DNA of 64,000 nucleotides from NCBI RefSeq assembly GCF_014905175.1, contig NC_057789.1, positions 23,680,555 through 23,744,554 of the forward strand, given 5' to 3'. A program made the position numbers and the translations under genes. The DNA is from Aphidius gifuensis. Taxonomy: Eukaryota; Arthropoda; Insecta; Hymenoptera; Braconidae. Shown here piece by piece: positions 33,148 through 47,026 of the stretch (the first letter of the stretch is position 1; each line of letters opens with the position of its first letter). The notes beneath the pieces are model-generated. The model searched no databases and had not been told where the DNA came from. It saw only the letters and a list, made by a program, of their open reading frames with translations.

Positions 33148-35228
33148 TTACTGGAAAATATCATAAACAGTATGCAGTTGAATGAACAACGATTTGAGTA
33201 ATATATACAATTGTGATATTTCTCTGCAAGGGATAGTGATGTATTGATGAAATATGTCATTCGTGGTATTCAACTCATCCTTAATTGTTAATAATTTTTT
33301 AGGATCTCCCTGCTTGATGAGCTTTTGCCATTCTTCAAGTTTCGGCATCATACGATTTAATTGTCTTTTGATTCTTGTCGAAAGTGTCATATTCTTGAAA
33401 AAAGAAAAAAGAATAAAAATGTTTAAATATCAATAGTATCAAGAATTTAAAGTTTTAAACAAGCAATAGAATGAGTACCTGGTATGATGGAAGATGTTCA
33501 ATCGTTGGCCAATTTTCAACACATGCTGTACATTCACATGATAGAGGATCATTACTGTCATCTCCAAATCCAATATATCGTTTAGTTTTAGATTCTATAT
33601 GATATGGACCGAAAATACTCTCGAGGATCTGAAAACAAATCCACAATTATTAGCAAAATATAAAAAAACAAAAAATACGTATAATGATTTGAAAGCATCA
33701 ATAAGTACCGGTTCTCCTTGCTTAATTGGTTTCAGAGCAAAATACCCAACATTTGAACCTACATGAGTCCAATCGACATTAGGATCACAGCTTGATTTTA
33801 TTATCTTTAAAGATGGTAACATGACACTCGACCATTCATCATCACCATGAGCTATGAACTGATGAATTTTGTTAAAAATATAATGAATATAATAAACAAT
33901 TATTATTAAATTAATCACATACATACCGATTGACCACTTCGATGAACAGTTAGTAAAAAACGCAATAATAATTCTCCCAAAATTAATAGTTTTTCATTTT
34001 TATAATTAATCAAATCTTTCATTGTCATTTTTTTACCAAATATATCTGTTTTGTGACCAAAGATTGTAACAATCAATACCACAAATGATGCAAATTCAAA
34101 AGTACACTCAGTTGATGTTGCTTTAAAATAATCAAGACGAAGAAAATTATCGATAGTATTAAAATCAAGAATTCCATTGGTAAATATTAATTCTTTCTTT
34201 TCCATTGAGTCAATATTGTCAATTTTTTTTTTTATTTCAATTAGTCCACCAACTGAGTTCAGTGTCTTTAAAAAAAGTTTAACTGATGATAAAAAGCCTC
34301 GTGTAATATTGTCAAATTTTAAAAGATGTCCTAGTACTAAACATTCAGTACTATGATAACTATCCCATGCTTTATTTTTACATATGTCAGAACAATAAAT
34401 TACGTTTGGACAATTATCACATGGTATACCAGCGTAAGTTGGACGACAACAATGCCAACAATTTGTAAAACGTAGTTTATTAGTGATAGTTGCTGTAAAT
34501 GGCTCAGAAACGTAAATAAATTCACCAGATTTAATGTCTCTTGATGCAACAATATGTTGATTATTATCACTATTTCTTTTCAATTCAATTGCATCAGATG
34601 CACCAACTATTATTGCATTATCATTTTTTATTTCTGGTATTAATTTAATAATTTCACGGGGCTCACCAAGTTGATTGACAATCTTTGAATATTCATCTTT
34701 AATGTTATAATTTGGATTGTTTTCTTTTAAATTAGGTAGCCACTGCATCGCACTGGCCATTGAAATATCTGTATCAAGTTCTGAGTTGGGTTTCAATGCT
34801 TTGAAACACAATGATTGGCGTAAAAATAATTTTGTTTTTAATTTATCTGGATAGCCTGCTTTTAATGAACGTTCAATGTCAAGAAGACAATCTTGATAGA
34901 GTCTTGCTTTGAATAATACAGCTGAACGATTTGCATAAGCCAATGATAATTCTGTGGATTCAACTGGTGCATGTGCAATACTTTTGGTATATGCTTCAAT
35001 TGATTTGCATAAATAATCTTTATTTTTTGCACTAATGTATTCTTTGTTACCAATTTCCCTCCAGATTATTGATTGACCAGCTGTTTTATTAATTTCATCA
35101 TGATTTATTATAAAATATGGTGTTATAAAATTCCATGCCACTTCAAATTTATCTCTGAATGTTGTTTTTTGTGAATATTGTTGTTCAGCAGCATATCTTA
35201 AATTAACAGAAGGCTTGATAAAATCCAT
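33148..35228 (-). CDS. SMYD4-like protein F, 615 aa
   Basis: Coding exons 35228-33927, 33858-33709, 33628-33479, 33393-33148. Start MDFIKPSVNL follows acceptor GTTGCAG|TTATGG. MYND keeps all ligands but reads CWHCCRPTYAG where others read CRQTWAG. The SET core is KSSCDPNV, a third variant of the lost NH pair. Post-SET is CECTAC and the preceding exon end is ILESIFGPYH, with Phe rather than Tyr before GP. The TPR stretch has LYQDCLLDIERSLKAGYP. Its second and third small exons are closest to gene M. It lies just outside the left end of duplication copy 2, whose boundary falls in its promoter. Confidence 0.85.
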
Positions 35229-35412
35229 AACTGCAACAAACAAATTATACAATTTTTATTTTTTTATTATAAATAAATAATCATCATAATTAATCGAAAT
35301 AAGTCAAACTTATTTCTGAATGTAAAAACTAAGTATAATTCAGGTATACTATTATAATTTATTTAAAAAAAAAAAACACTGAAAAAAAATAAGAAAGGAA
35401 TAAAAAACTTAC

Positions 35413-35770
35413 TTGATCTTTGATTGTTTTTTAAAAATAAAATTTGATATTTAAACCAAGCATTCAATCACAACAAGCCATCATTATTATTGTTAATAAT
35501 CTTCATTGATGTTCAATACAAACGTTAATTTTGTTTTTTGCTATTGTTAATTAACTTGTCTGTGCTTGTCTGTCAAAATACACACTTACGGCGCACAATG
35601 CAAATCGTCACAAATGAAATCTCTGTTCTGTTTGCATTGGTTTACATACATGGATATTAGATAAAAAATAAAAATCATGTGTAGGTGTATGTAGTCCTCC
35701 CGAGCGATGCTAGCGCTTTCGATTCAACTCTCTCTCTCTTTTAATTTCTCTCACTCTGTTTTTTAAGGAA
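35413..35770 (-). promoter_or_regulatory. 5' noncoding exon and CT-box promoter of gene F
   Basis: Donor at 35412 (AAGATCAA|GTAAGT); core CCGAGCGATGCTAGCGCT at 35700-35717 with CTCTCTCTCTCTT and TTTCTCTCACTCTG after it. Confidence 0.6.
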
Positions 35771-36684
35771 CTAAATTTAAATATATTTCACCCTAAAATT
35801 ACAAATTTAATATTTGTAATTATTAAGATATATCAATTATATTTTCATTCAATTGTTGAATTGGTATTTCATTTGTTTAATAATAAATAAATAAATAAAT
35901 TAGTTATTTGAAAAAACTCATCAATCAAAGTGAAAAATAAATGAAGGTCTTATATATGACAATTATTGGGATTACGTTTATTATCAACTTGTGATCTGAA
36001 CAAAAAATTATAATTTATATTTTTTATTTATAAATGAGTTATAAAATTTAATAATAATTTTTTTTAATGTGTATTTTCAGATAAATTGAAAATTGAACTG
36101 TATTTTTAATTTCTGCCTTAGAATGTAATTATAAAAAAATAAATGTAATATTAATTTTGATAACTAAAAAATACCAACAATTTATTTAATAATAAACAAT
36201 AGAAAAACTATCGAAATGAATTTTATATTATATAGTAAACCTAATATTAATATATGATTTGAAAAAAAAAAAATAATTTCCGGTTCTATTCATGTAGTTT
36301 TGAATAATGAAAAAAAAAACAAAAAAAAACAAAAGAAAAGTTTCAAGTATTTTTTTGTTATATATATACTTATCGTTTGAAATTAATAAATTCTAAAGTA
36401 TATGAAAAAACCAAAAAATTCTTTAAATTAAAAAAAAAAATATTGAAAAATATTCCAAAAACCTTATGAATTAATTAGATTAGAAAATGTTAAATTCAAA
36501 TATAAAAGTTATTAATTTTTTCAAATACTTTAAATCATCCAACTCAAACGATACAAGTTTTTTTTTTTCACCCGATAGCTTAGTTAATAATATTTTCAAT
36601 TATTTATTTGTCTAGCTGAAAAAAACGTCGATGTAAAAAAATATATAAAGTGGAATGTTGCTTTTTCTTTGTGATGGAAAATAA
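35771..36684. other. Intergenic and 3' UTR of gene G
   Basis: Collinear with 21106-21990. No gene seen. 36540-36684 is the array 3' UTR (CCCGATAGCTTAG, TCTAGCTGAAAAAAAC, AAGTGGAATG). Confidence 0.5.
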
Positions 36685-38765
36685 TTACTCGTATATATCA
36701 TAAACAGTATGTACTTGAATGTACAACGATTTGAGTAATAAATACGATAGTGATCTTTCTTTACAAGGAAACGTGAAGTATTGATGAAACATGTCATTCA
36801 TCCTATTCAAATCGTCCTTAATTGTTATCAATTTTTCGAGATCCCCCTCTTGGGCAAACTTCTGCCATTCTAAAAGTTTCTGCGTCATACAACTCAATTC
36901 TCTTTTCATACTTGTCGGTAGTGTCTTACTCTTAAAAAAGAAAAAAAAGAAAAATTGTTTTGAATATCAATAGGTTCAAGAGAATTAAAGTTTTAAACAA
37001 GCAATAAAATAAGTACCAGGTAGGATGGAAGAGAACGACCAATTGTCCAATTTCCAACACATGCTTTACATTTACATGGTAGAAGATCATCACTAGCATT
37101 TCCGAATCCAACATATCGTTCAGTTTTAGATTTTGTATGATATGAACCAAAAGAACTGTTGAGAATCTAAAAATAAATTCATATTTATTATGAGAATATA
37201 AGAGAAAAAAAAAAAAACAAGTATAATTATTTAAAGACATCAATAAGTACCGATTCTCCTTGTTTGATTGGTTTTGATGCAAAATATCCAACATTTGAAC
37301 CCACATGAGTCCACTCAACATTAGGATCACAGCTTTGTTTTATTATTTTCAAAAATGGTAACATGACACTCGACCACTCGTAGTCAATCGGGAACTGATG
37401 AATTTTGTTAAAAATAAAATAATTATAATAAAACAATTATTATTAAATTAATCATATACATACCAGGTGACCGCTGCGATAAACAATCATTATATAACGA
37501 AATATTATTTCTCCCAAAATTAATAGTTTTTCATTTTTATATTCGATCAAATCTTTAATTGTCATTTTTTTATCAAATATATCTGTTTTGTGACCAAAGG
37601 TTGCAACAATCAATACCACAAATGATGCAATTTCAAAAGTACACTCAGTTGATGTTGCTTTAAAATAATCAAGATTAAGAAAATTATCGATAGTATTAAC
37701 ATCAAGAATTCCATCAGTAAATATTATGCCTTTATTTTTCATCGAATCAATATTGTCAATTCTTCTTTTCAACTCAATAAGTCCACCAACTGAGTTCAGT
37801 GTTTTTAAAAAAAGTTTAACTGCTAATAAATAACCTCGTGTAAGTTTTTCAAATTTTACAAGTGATGCTAATACTAAACATTCAATATTGTGATAACTAT
37901 TCCATGCTTTTTTTTTACATATATCGGAACAATATATAATAACTGAACAATTATCACATGGTACACCAGTCCAAGTTTGACGACAACAATGCCAACAATT
38001 AATGAAATAGAATTCATCACTAACAGTAGCTGCAAATGGCTCAGAAATGTAAATAAATTCACCAGATTTAATGTTTCTTGTTGCAACAATATGTTGATTA
38101 TTATCATTTGTTTTTTTCAATTCAATTGCATCAGATGCACCAACTATTATTGCATTATCATTTTTTATTTCTGGTATTAATTTAATAATTTCACGTGGTT
38201 CTTTAAGTTCTTTCATCATCTTTGTATACTCTTTGGTGAAGTCGTATGTTGGATTATATTTTTTTAAATAAGGAAGCCACTGAATTGCATTATCTTTCGA
38301 AATACCTGCTTCAGGTTCTGAGCTTAGTTTCAATGCTTTGAAACACAATGATTGACGTAAAAATAATTTTGTTTTTAATTTATCTGGATAGCCTGCCTTT
38401 AATGAACGTTCAATGTCAAGAAGACAATCTTTATAGAGTCTTGCTTTGAATAATACAGCTGAACGATTTGCATATGCCAATGATAATTCACTGGATCCAA
38501 CTGGTGCAAAAGCAATACTCTTTGTGTATGCTTCAATTGATTTCCATAAATAATCTTTATTTTTTGCAGTTGTGTATTCTTTGTTACCAACTTCCCTCCA
38601 GATCATTGATTGACCAACTGTTTTATTAATTTTATCATGATTTATTATATAATATGGAGTTATACAATTCCATGCCACTTCAAACTTATCTTTGAATGTT
38701 GTTTTTTGTAAAAATTGCTGTTCAGCAGCATTCGTTGAATCAACAGGAGGCTTGATAAAATTCAT
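36685..38765 (-). CDS. SMYD4-like protein G, 613 aa
   Basis: Coding exons 38765-37464, 37394-37251, 37166-37017, 36930-36685. Start MNFIKPPVDS has Asn where most copies have Asp at residue 2; the in-frame ATG at 38792 is intronic. MYND is complete (CWHCCRQTWTGVPC, DNC, YCSDICKKKAW, YHNIEC). The SET core reads KQSCDPNV, post-SET CKCKAC, and the third coding exon ends LPSYL because its donor context is CTG|GTACTT rather than CAG|GT. Partner of gene C in the duplication, but the third exon is clearly its own, so the two have diverged or recombined since. Confidence 0.85.
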
Positions 38766-39011
38766 AACTGCAACAATCAATATATTTTTCAATTATAAAT
38801 AAATAATCATCATTATTAATAAAAAAAAAAAAATAAGGTTATTCCTGATTGTAAAAACAAATTATAATTTAGGTATACTACTTATCTCAAATACATAATA
38901 ATAATATTGTACAAAATAGAGTTATGTTTTATTGTTAACATGTCAATAATATTCAAACAATGTTAATAATTGATTAAAGAAAAAAAAATAAATAACAAAT
39001 AAAAATCTTAC

Positions 39012-39440
39012 TTGATCTTTGAATGTTTTTACTTGAAACAAGTAAAGACAATTTTGATTGTTATATTCAAACCAAACATTTATATAAACAAACTTTTAGC
39101 AAACTTTTATTATTATTGTTAATAATTTTTATTGATGTTGATCAATACAAACGTTAATTTTGATTTGTTGTTAATTAACTTGTATATATATAGTCAAATT
39201 AAACTGACCAAAACTGACGATTGACGACTCACAAAGTAAGAAATAAAATCGTCAACAAATCTCTCAATCTCTGTTTATTTACGTTATTTACATTGTTTAC
39301 ATACATACGGATACACCTGATACATACATAGATATTAGATAAATCATGTGTATCATTCTCTCCTCTCCTCTCGAGCGATGCTAGCGCCTTCATGTCAATG
39401 TCTCTCTCGTTCTCTCTTATTTTCTCTTACTCTATTTTTA
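39012..39440 (-). promoter_or_regulatory. 5' noncoding exon and CT-box promoter of gene G
   Basis: Donor at 39011 (AAGATCAA|GTAAGA, weaker than the usual GTAAGT). Core TCGAGCGATGCTAGCGCC at 39371-39388 followed by TCTCTCTCGTTCTCTC. Confidence 0.6.
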
Positions 39441-40418
39441 ATGAAATCAAATTCAATTATTCAAATATAAAAATTCAACGAATGAAAAATTAATAATTCA
39501 CCCTAAAATTACAAATTTAATATTTTTAGAAAAATTCAATCGTATTTTCATTCAATTGCTGAATTAATTTTTTATTTATATTAATTAATGAATAAATTTA
39601 TAAATTAGTTATTCGAGGTTTTTATTATTTAAAGTAGTAAATAAAAAAAGGTATTATCAATGACAAGCATTAGGATTACATTTATTATCAATTTGTGGTT
39701 TATACAAAAAATTATAATTTACATTTTTTATTTATAAATAAATTCCAGACTTTAAAATTGATTTTTTTACCGTGTCTTTTTAGATAAATTGAAAATTGAA
39801 ATGTATTTTCAATTTGTCTCTTAAAATTTAATTATGATAAAATGAATTGATCATTTTTTTTACTAACTTTTAATGTTTAATTTTACATTCATTTTTTCAT
39901 ATAATTATTAACTGAAAATATCGACAATTTATTTAATAAGCAATAGATAAATTATCGAACTAAATTTTTAATATTTAAAAACCAATGTTAAATTTAATAT
40001 GTAATTTTAAAAAGATAAAAAAAAAATCTGGTTTTATTTCTGCGCAATGTTGAATAATAGAAAAGAGACAAGTTTTAATTATTTTTTTTGTTATGAATAA
40101 CAATTAAAATTTATAAATTAAAAAGTAAATGAAAAAACCAAAAAATCTTTTAAATTTAAACTAAAATAAATTTTAGATTATTCCAAAATTCTCACAAATT
40201 AATTAAAGTAAAAAATCTTAAATTCAATTATAAAAAATCGTAATTTTTAAAATTATTTAAATCATCCAACTTAAATAATAAAAGTTGTTTTTTTTTTCAC
40301 TCGAAAGCTCAGTTAATAATATTTTCGATTGTTTATTTCTCTGGCTGAAATAACCATCGATGTAAAAAAAAATGTCTTAAGTGGAATGTCGCTTTCTTTT
40401 TTGTGATGCGGAAAATAA
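39441..40418. other. Intergenic and 3' UTR of gene H
   Basis: Collinear with 24691-25694 of duplication copy 1. Nothing gene-like; 40290-40410 is the array 3' UTR. Confidence 0.5.
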
Positions 40419-42495
40419 TTACTCGTAAATAGCATGAACGGTATAAAGTCGAGCGTACAAAGATTTGAGTAATATATACAATTGTGATATTTCTTTACAA
40501 GGAAAAGTGATGTATTGATGAAACATGTCATTTATTCTATTCAAATGATCCTTCATTGTTACTAATTCAGGATCACCGCAGCCGATGTGATAACTCCACT
40601 GATCGAATGTCAATGCAATATCATCCAAGTTTTTCTTAATTTCTGCCGGCAATCTAATATTACAATCCTTGAAAAAAAAAATAATAAAAATAGTTTGAAA
40701 TATCACTAGCTTCAAGAATTTGAAATTTTGGACAAACAATAAAATAAATACCTGGTAGAATGGAAGATGTGTCATCGTTGGCCAATTTTCAACACATGGT
40801 CTACATTCACATATAAGAGGATAATCACTATCATTTCCTAATCCGAAATATCGTTTAGTTTTAGACATTGTATGATATGGACCGAATTTAGACGCGAGAA
40901 GCTGAAAATAAATTAATAATTATTATCAAAATACAAAAACATACAAGTATAATTATTCAAAGACATGTACCGGTTCTCCTTGCTTGATTGGTTTGACGGC
41001 AAAATATCCAATCTTTGAACCCACATGAATCCAATCAACATTAGAATCACAGCTTGGTTTTAATATCTTCGAAAATGGTAATACGACCGCTGACGATTCC
41101 ACATTATTAACGAAGAACTGAGAAATTTTTTTAAAAGTATAATAATTATTATTAACACGAAATTAGTAAACAATTATTAATAAATTAATTATGTATACAT
41201 ACCGAGCTATTATTGCGATGAACAATCATCATATGACGCAATAATAATTCTCCCATAATTAATAGTTTTTCATTCTCATATTGAATCAAATCTTTCATTG
41301 TCATTTTTTCACCTAATATATCTGTTTCTAGACCAAGTATTGCAACAACCAATACCACAAATGATGCAAATCCAAAAGTACACTTAGTTGATGTTGCTTC
41401 AAAATAATCAAGATTAAGAACATTATTGGCAGTATTAACATCAAGAATTCCATTGATAAATATTCTGTCTTTATTTTTCATCGAGTCAATATTGTCAATT
41501 CTTCTTTTCAACTCGATTAGTCCACCTACTGACTTCAGTGTCTTTAAAAAAAGTTTGACTGTCAAATAATTATGTGTCAACACATTTTCATCTTTAGCAA
41601 TGTGTCGTAAAACGGAACATTCAAGATTATGATAACCTCTCCATGCTTTTCTTTTACATAAATCAGAACAATATATGATAGTTGAACAATAATCACATGG
41701 TACACCAGCCCACGTTTGGCGACAACAATGCCAACAATTTGTAAAACATGAATCATTACTAAGAGCTGCTGCAAATGGCTCAGAAATGTGAATAAATTCA
41801 CCAGTTTTAATGTCTCTTGTTGCAACAATATGTTGATTATTTTCACTATTTCTTCTCAATTCAATTGCATCAGATGCATCAACTATTATTGCATTTTCAT
41901 TTTTTACTCTGGGTATAAATTTAATAATTTTACGTGGTTCTTTAAGATTATTGATCATCTTTTGATACTCTTTGGTGATGTCGTATGTTGAATTATATTT
42001 TTTCAAAAAAGGAAGCCACCTGATTGCATTAGCCATTGAAATACTTGGTTCAAGTTCTGAGTTTGGTTTCAAGGCCTTGAAACACAATGATTGACGTAAA
42101 AATAATTTTGTTTTTAATTTTTTTGGATGGCCTGCCTTCAATGAACGTTCAATGTCAAGAAGACAATCTTCATAGAGTCTTGCCCTGAATAATACAGCTG
42201 AACGATTTGCATATGCCAATGATAATTCTTTGGATCCAGCTGGTGCATGTGCAATACTTTTGGTATATGCCTCAATTGATTTGAGTAAATAATCTTTATT
42301 TCCTGCAGTAGTGTATTCTCTGTTACCAATTTCCCTCCAGTTTTTTGATTTACTAACTGTTTTATCAATTTTATTATGATTTATGTCAATTTTGAGGTAA
42401 GGAGCTATAAAGATCCATGCTACTTCAAATTTATCTTTAAATGTTGTCACTTGTGAATATTGTTGTGGATCATTTTTCATGGCATCAGAATCCAT
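40419..42495 (-). CDS. SMYD4-like protein H, 612 aa
   Basis: Coding exons 42495-41203, 41117-40971, 40901-40752, 40667-40419. Partner of gene D: same KPSCDSN core, same DCNIRLPAEIKKNL start of the last exon, same GTACAT donor. It differs by one codon less in the third exon, CECRPC for CECRAC, and ELRRNSENNQHIV for ELKRNSENIQHIV in the SET-N strand. MYND is complete (CWHCCRQTWAGVPC, DYC, YCSDLCKRKAWRGYHNLEC). The acceptor of the second coding exon is TTTCTCAG rather than TTTATCAG. Confidence 0.85.
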
Positions 42496-42631
42496 AACTG
42501 CAACAAACAGGTATTATATTTTATAATAATCATATTTATGATTGTTATTATATTTTAATAATATGGAAACAATATTGATGATTCTTCGAAATAACAAATG
42601 ATAAAATGAATCACGTGAATGAAAAACTTAC

Positions 42632-43090
42632 TTGATCTTTGATGGTCTCTCCTTGAAATATTAAAATAGAAAATTGCAACAAATTTTTATTTGTTGATGT
42701 TTAAACTGTGTTACTGAAACCACTTGTTAATTTTTAACTGTCGGTCAACGTAATTAAAAAATGTAACGTGTCGTTTTTAATCACCCTGCTTGATATATTT
42801 TTATATTCTTTTTAATATTACATTTAAAATAAATAATACAAATTTTTAATATTTATAAAATTAAAATGATTTTATTATGTTTATTGAAATTACGAATCGA
42901 ATTATTTTTAATATTTATACAAGACCAATAATTTTGCCAGTTTGTGATGTGGCACAGCTACGTCACCAATACAAAATTTTTCAATGAATTTACATACCCA
43001 CATTTATGTATGGTAGCCGGACTCGGAGTAACATTAGATTTATATTTTATTTTACAAGTAACCACCACATTAATGTGGTGGTGGAAATCA
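42632..43090 (-). promoter_or_regulatory. 5' exon and D/H-type promoter of gene H
   Basis: Donor at 42631. GTTACTGAAACCACTTG and CTGTCGGTCAACG near 42710-42752, GATGTGGCACAGCTACGTCACC near 42945-42966, and the perfect palindrome at 43061-43082, all as in gene D. Confidence 0.55.
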
Positions 43091-43313
43091 TGGAAATATG
43101 CGTAGAAGCATTTTCACTCGTTTCGACTACCTTTTTTTTCTGTGTATTTTTGGCATACAATAGAAAAAAATAAACAAAATAATAAATTTCGATATTTCAA
43201 TGAACACACCCAATACATAATAAATAAACATGAAATTATTTAACAATAAAATAAACATTAAAATATTTTAAAATCATAATAACAAATAGAAACAAATATT
43301 TATAAATTGAAAA

Positions 43314-44686
43314 TTCATTATGGCTTCAAAATATAAATTATTTTCTTTAAAATTTACAATCCAACATACATTTTATTATTTAAACATTTAACTATCTATT
43401 TTTCAAGAAGATATATTAGCTGATTGATGATCATGATTCATATTAATGAGTTGGATCTACTCATTAAGTATCTTTTTATTTTGCTTAAAATTATCATCAA
43501 CACAATTTATTTTTTTTTCTAATCTTAACTCTCAAAAATATTCATTTCTTTTATATTCTCATTATTATCGACGACATTTAATTTATTTTTATTTTCAAAC
43601 TTTTAACAATATTTTTCATAAAATCATAACTATTTTTAATGACCTTCAAAATTATTTATTTTAATTTTATCTGTATTAATACAATTCAAATCGTTTTCAT
43701 TATTTAATTTCTAAATATATTTAAAAATACACTCATTTGATGTTGCTTCAAAATAATCAAGATTTTTAAATATATCTATTTTATATTTTTTATTAATTAT
43801 TACCAAAATTTAACTGAATCCTATTCAATTGTTGAATTAATTTTTAACTATTATTAAGAAAAATTACAATTACTTAGATGCTTAATGTACTAATATAATT
43901 TATTTATTATGAAAATTATATTATAAAAATCATTGTATAAATATAATTTGTATAATTTATAATACAAATACTAATGTACTTGTTTAAGTCGTGTTTGGCT
44001 TTTTTTGTATACTTCGTTTTACATTAAAAAAAAAATATTACTCACTAATAAAATTTAATATTATAATAAAATGGTAAATATATAAATTAAATTCAAAATT
44101 TTCTTTATAAAAGTTCATTAATAAATTAGTTATTTGAAATTTTTATTATTCAAGTTATTGTCATTATAATCTTATATTTATTTTACATTTTTCTAACTCA
44201 TTTTGAGTATCCGGTGCTCGTGAATTAATTAAATTTAAAAATCTTGAATTCAATTATAAAAGTTTGTAATTTTTAAAATTATTTAAATCATCCAACTTAA
44301 ATGATAAAAGTTTTTTTTTTTTTCACCCGAAAGGCGAAAGTTTCAAAGTTATGCTATTATCATTGTTTATTTTCTGGCCGTTTGTACCGACTTTAAAAAA
44401 TTATATGAAATGGAATGTGGCTTTCTTACAATATAAATACAATAGAAAAAAAATAAACAAAATAATATTATTTATTAAATGTTTTTTTTTATTTTTTATG
44501 AATACCACACGAAAAAAACATAAATTATAACCTGAGTAGTAATACCCATGAAATGAACCAATTAAATTTAAATAATAAATTTTGGAATTTTCAGAAAACA
44601 TCATTCAACCGTATAAAAGTTATTAAATTTTTTCTCAATAATATAAATAATAAAAAATCTTGTTTTTTTTTTTTGTTGAAAAATAA
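43314..44686. pseudogene. Ghost SMYD4-like locus between H and I
   Basis: 43728-43765 is a scrap of the large coding exon (acactcatttgatgttgcttcaaaataatc, minus-strand frame ..F.ATS.EC as in gene D). 44215-44420 is a copy of the array 3' UTR (CACCCGAAAGGCGAAAG, TTTCTGGCC, AAATGGAATGTGGCTTTC) without a gene in front of it. 44480-44686 is then the real 3' flank of gene I, with the family-wide TTTTTTATGAATACCACAC stretch. A whole gene has been deleted here, leaving both kinds of debris. Confidence 0.6.
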
Positions 44687-46790
44687 TTACTGGTGAGGAT
44701 CAAGAACTGTAAGTAGTCGACGATACAACGATTTGAGTGATAAAATAATATATGCTGTTTCTCTACAAGGACCAGATATGTATTGATGAATTTTATCATT
44801 TATCTCATTCAAAGCATTCTTGATTGTTAATAAATTTTCAGTATCTCCGTGCTCGATGAGAAATTGCCACTCTTCTAATTTGAGCATCATACAATCTAAT
44901 TCTCTAACGACTCCAGTCATTGTCATCATATCCTTGAAAAGAAAAAAATAAAAAGGATAAAAATAGTTTTAAATATAACTATATAAGTTCAAGAATTTCA
45001 TTTAACAAGCAATAAAATAAATACCCGGTGAGATGGAAGGTAATCTATGACTGGCCAATTTTGAATACATGGTGTACATTCACATGGTACAGGATTATCA
45101 GTAGCATATCCTATTTCAAGATGTCGTGCTGTCTTTGACGTTATATAGTATTGACCGAAAGTACTCAATAGAACCTGAAATTACTTTATAATTATTAAAA
45201 TTGAAAAAAATAAATACAAGTATAATTATATTGAGAGTTAAGTACCAGTTCTCCTTGCTTGATTGGTTTGCAAGCAAAATATCCAACTTTTGAATCCGCA
45301 TGAGTCCAATCGACATTAGGATCACAGCTTCTTTTGAATGTCTTACATAATGGTACCATGACATTTGTCCATACTTCAGTATAACCAGGTTGTGTATTTA
45401 CAAACTAATGAGTTTTTGTTTATAAAAAAAACTAATTATTATAAATACTGAATTGATTTATCATGAATAATTAATTGATACATACCGGTAGACCATTGCA
45501 ATGTACAATCATCATATAACGCAATATTATTTCTCCCAAAATAAATATTTTTTCATTTTCCTCGTTGATCAATTCATTTACTGTCATTTTTTTACCCAGT
45601 ATATCTGTTTTTTGACCCAAAATTGATACAATCCATGTCGGAAATAATGCTAGCGACTCAAATTTATCACGATTGGATGTTGGTTCAAAATAATCAAGAA
45701 GATGAAAACTATTAATGGTATTACCATCAAGAATACCATGAGTTGAAATAAATTCTTTATTATTCATTGAGTCAATGTTGTCAATTTGTTTTTTCAATTC
45801 AAGCAAACCACCAGCTGAGTTTAGTGCCTGACAAAAAAGTTTTACTGTTAAAAAATGTTGTGTATCCATTTTTTCAGATTTAACAAGTTGTTTTAATACA
45901 ACACATTCAAGATTATGATAACTGTCCCATGCTTTTCTTTTACATATGTCAGAACAATATATAATGTTTGGACAATCATTACATGGTACACCAGCCCACG
46001 TTTGGCGACAACAATGCCAGCAACTAGTAAAACGTAATTCATTACTAGGAGTTGCTGCAAGTGGCTCACAAATATAAATGAATTCACCAGATTTGATGTT
46101 TCTTGTTGCAACAATATGTTGATTATTATCATTTGTTTTTTTCAATTCAATTGCATCAGATGCACCAACTATTATTGCATTATCATTTTCTATTTCTGGT
46201 ATGAATTTAATAATTTCACGTGGTTTTTTAAGTTCATTGATCATCTTTGGATATTCTTTGGCGATGTTGTATTTTGGATTATATTTTTTTAAATCAGGAA
46301 GCCATTGTATTGCATTAGCCATTGAAATACCTGATTCAAGTCCTGAGTTTGGTTTCAAGGCCTTGAAACACAATGATTGACGTAAAAATAATTTTGTTTT
46401 AAATTTATCTGGATAGCCTAGATTTATTGAACGATCAATGTCAAGAAGACAGTCTTCATAGAGTCTAGCTTTGAATAATACAGCTGAACGTTTTGCATAA
46501 GCCAATGATAATTCACTGGATCCTACTGGTGCAAAAGCAATACTCTTTGTGTATGCTTCAATGGATTTGCGTAAATAATCTTGATGATTTGCAGTAGTGT
46601 ATTCTTTATTGCCAATTTCTCTCCAGAGCATTGAGTGATCAACCATTTTGTCAGGTTCATCATGACTTACGATAATAAATGGAGATATAAATTTCCATAT
46701 CACTGCAAATCTATCTTTCAATGTTGTTTTTTGTGAATATTGTTGTCTAGCAACGTTCACAGCATTAATAGGAATGTTAATAAAATCCAT
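44687..46790 (-). CDS. SMYD4-like protein I, 619 aa
   Basis: Coding exons 46790-45486, 45404-45246, 45174-45025, 44932-44687, the longest product in the array. Acceptor before the ATG is GTTGCAG|CTATGG. The SET core reads KRSCDPN and post-SET CECTPC, so unlike its relative gene B it keeps the zinc Cys. Exon three reads STFGQYY. The third coding exon ends LPSHR on GTATTT. The TPR has AYAKRSAVLF where all others have AYANRSAVLF. From MYND through ILDGNT it is almost identical to gene B, but residues 1-200 resemble genes A and E more, which suggests exchange between copies. Confidence 0.85.
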
Positions 46791-47026
46791 AGCTGCAACA
46801 AACAATTTATACAATTTTTATTTTTTAATTATAAATAAATAATCATCATAATTAATCAAAACAAAATAAACTTATTTCTGAGTGAATAATAATAATAATA
46901 ATAATATTCTACAAAATAAAGTTATATTTGATTGTTAAAATGTCAATAATATTTAAACAATACTAATAATTAATCTAAAAAAAAAAAATTGAAAAAATTA
47001 AAAAAAAGAAAGAATGAAAAACTTAC

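Larger units (their letters stand above)
35697..43313. repeat. Segmental duplication, copy 2 (genes G and H)
   Basis: Partner of 21043-28617. Both copies hold two SMYD4-like genes in the same order with matching spacing, the same 5' exons, and the palindrome near the right end. After about 43313 the sequences differ. Confidence 0.75.
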
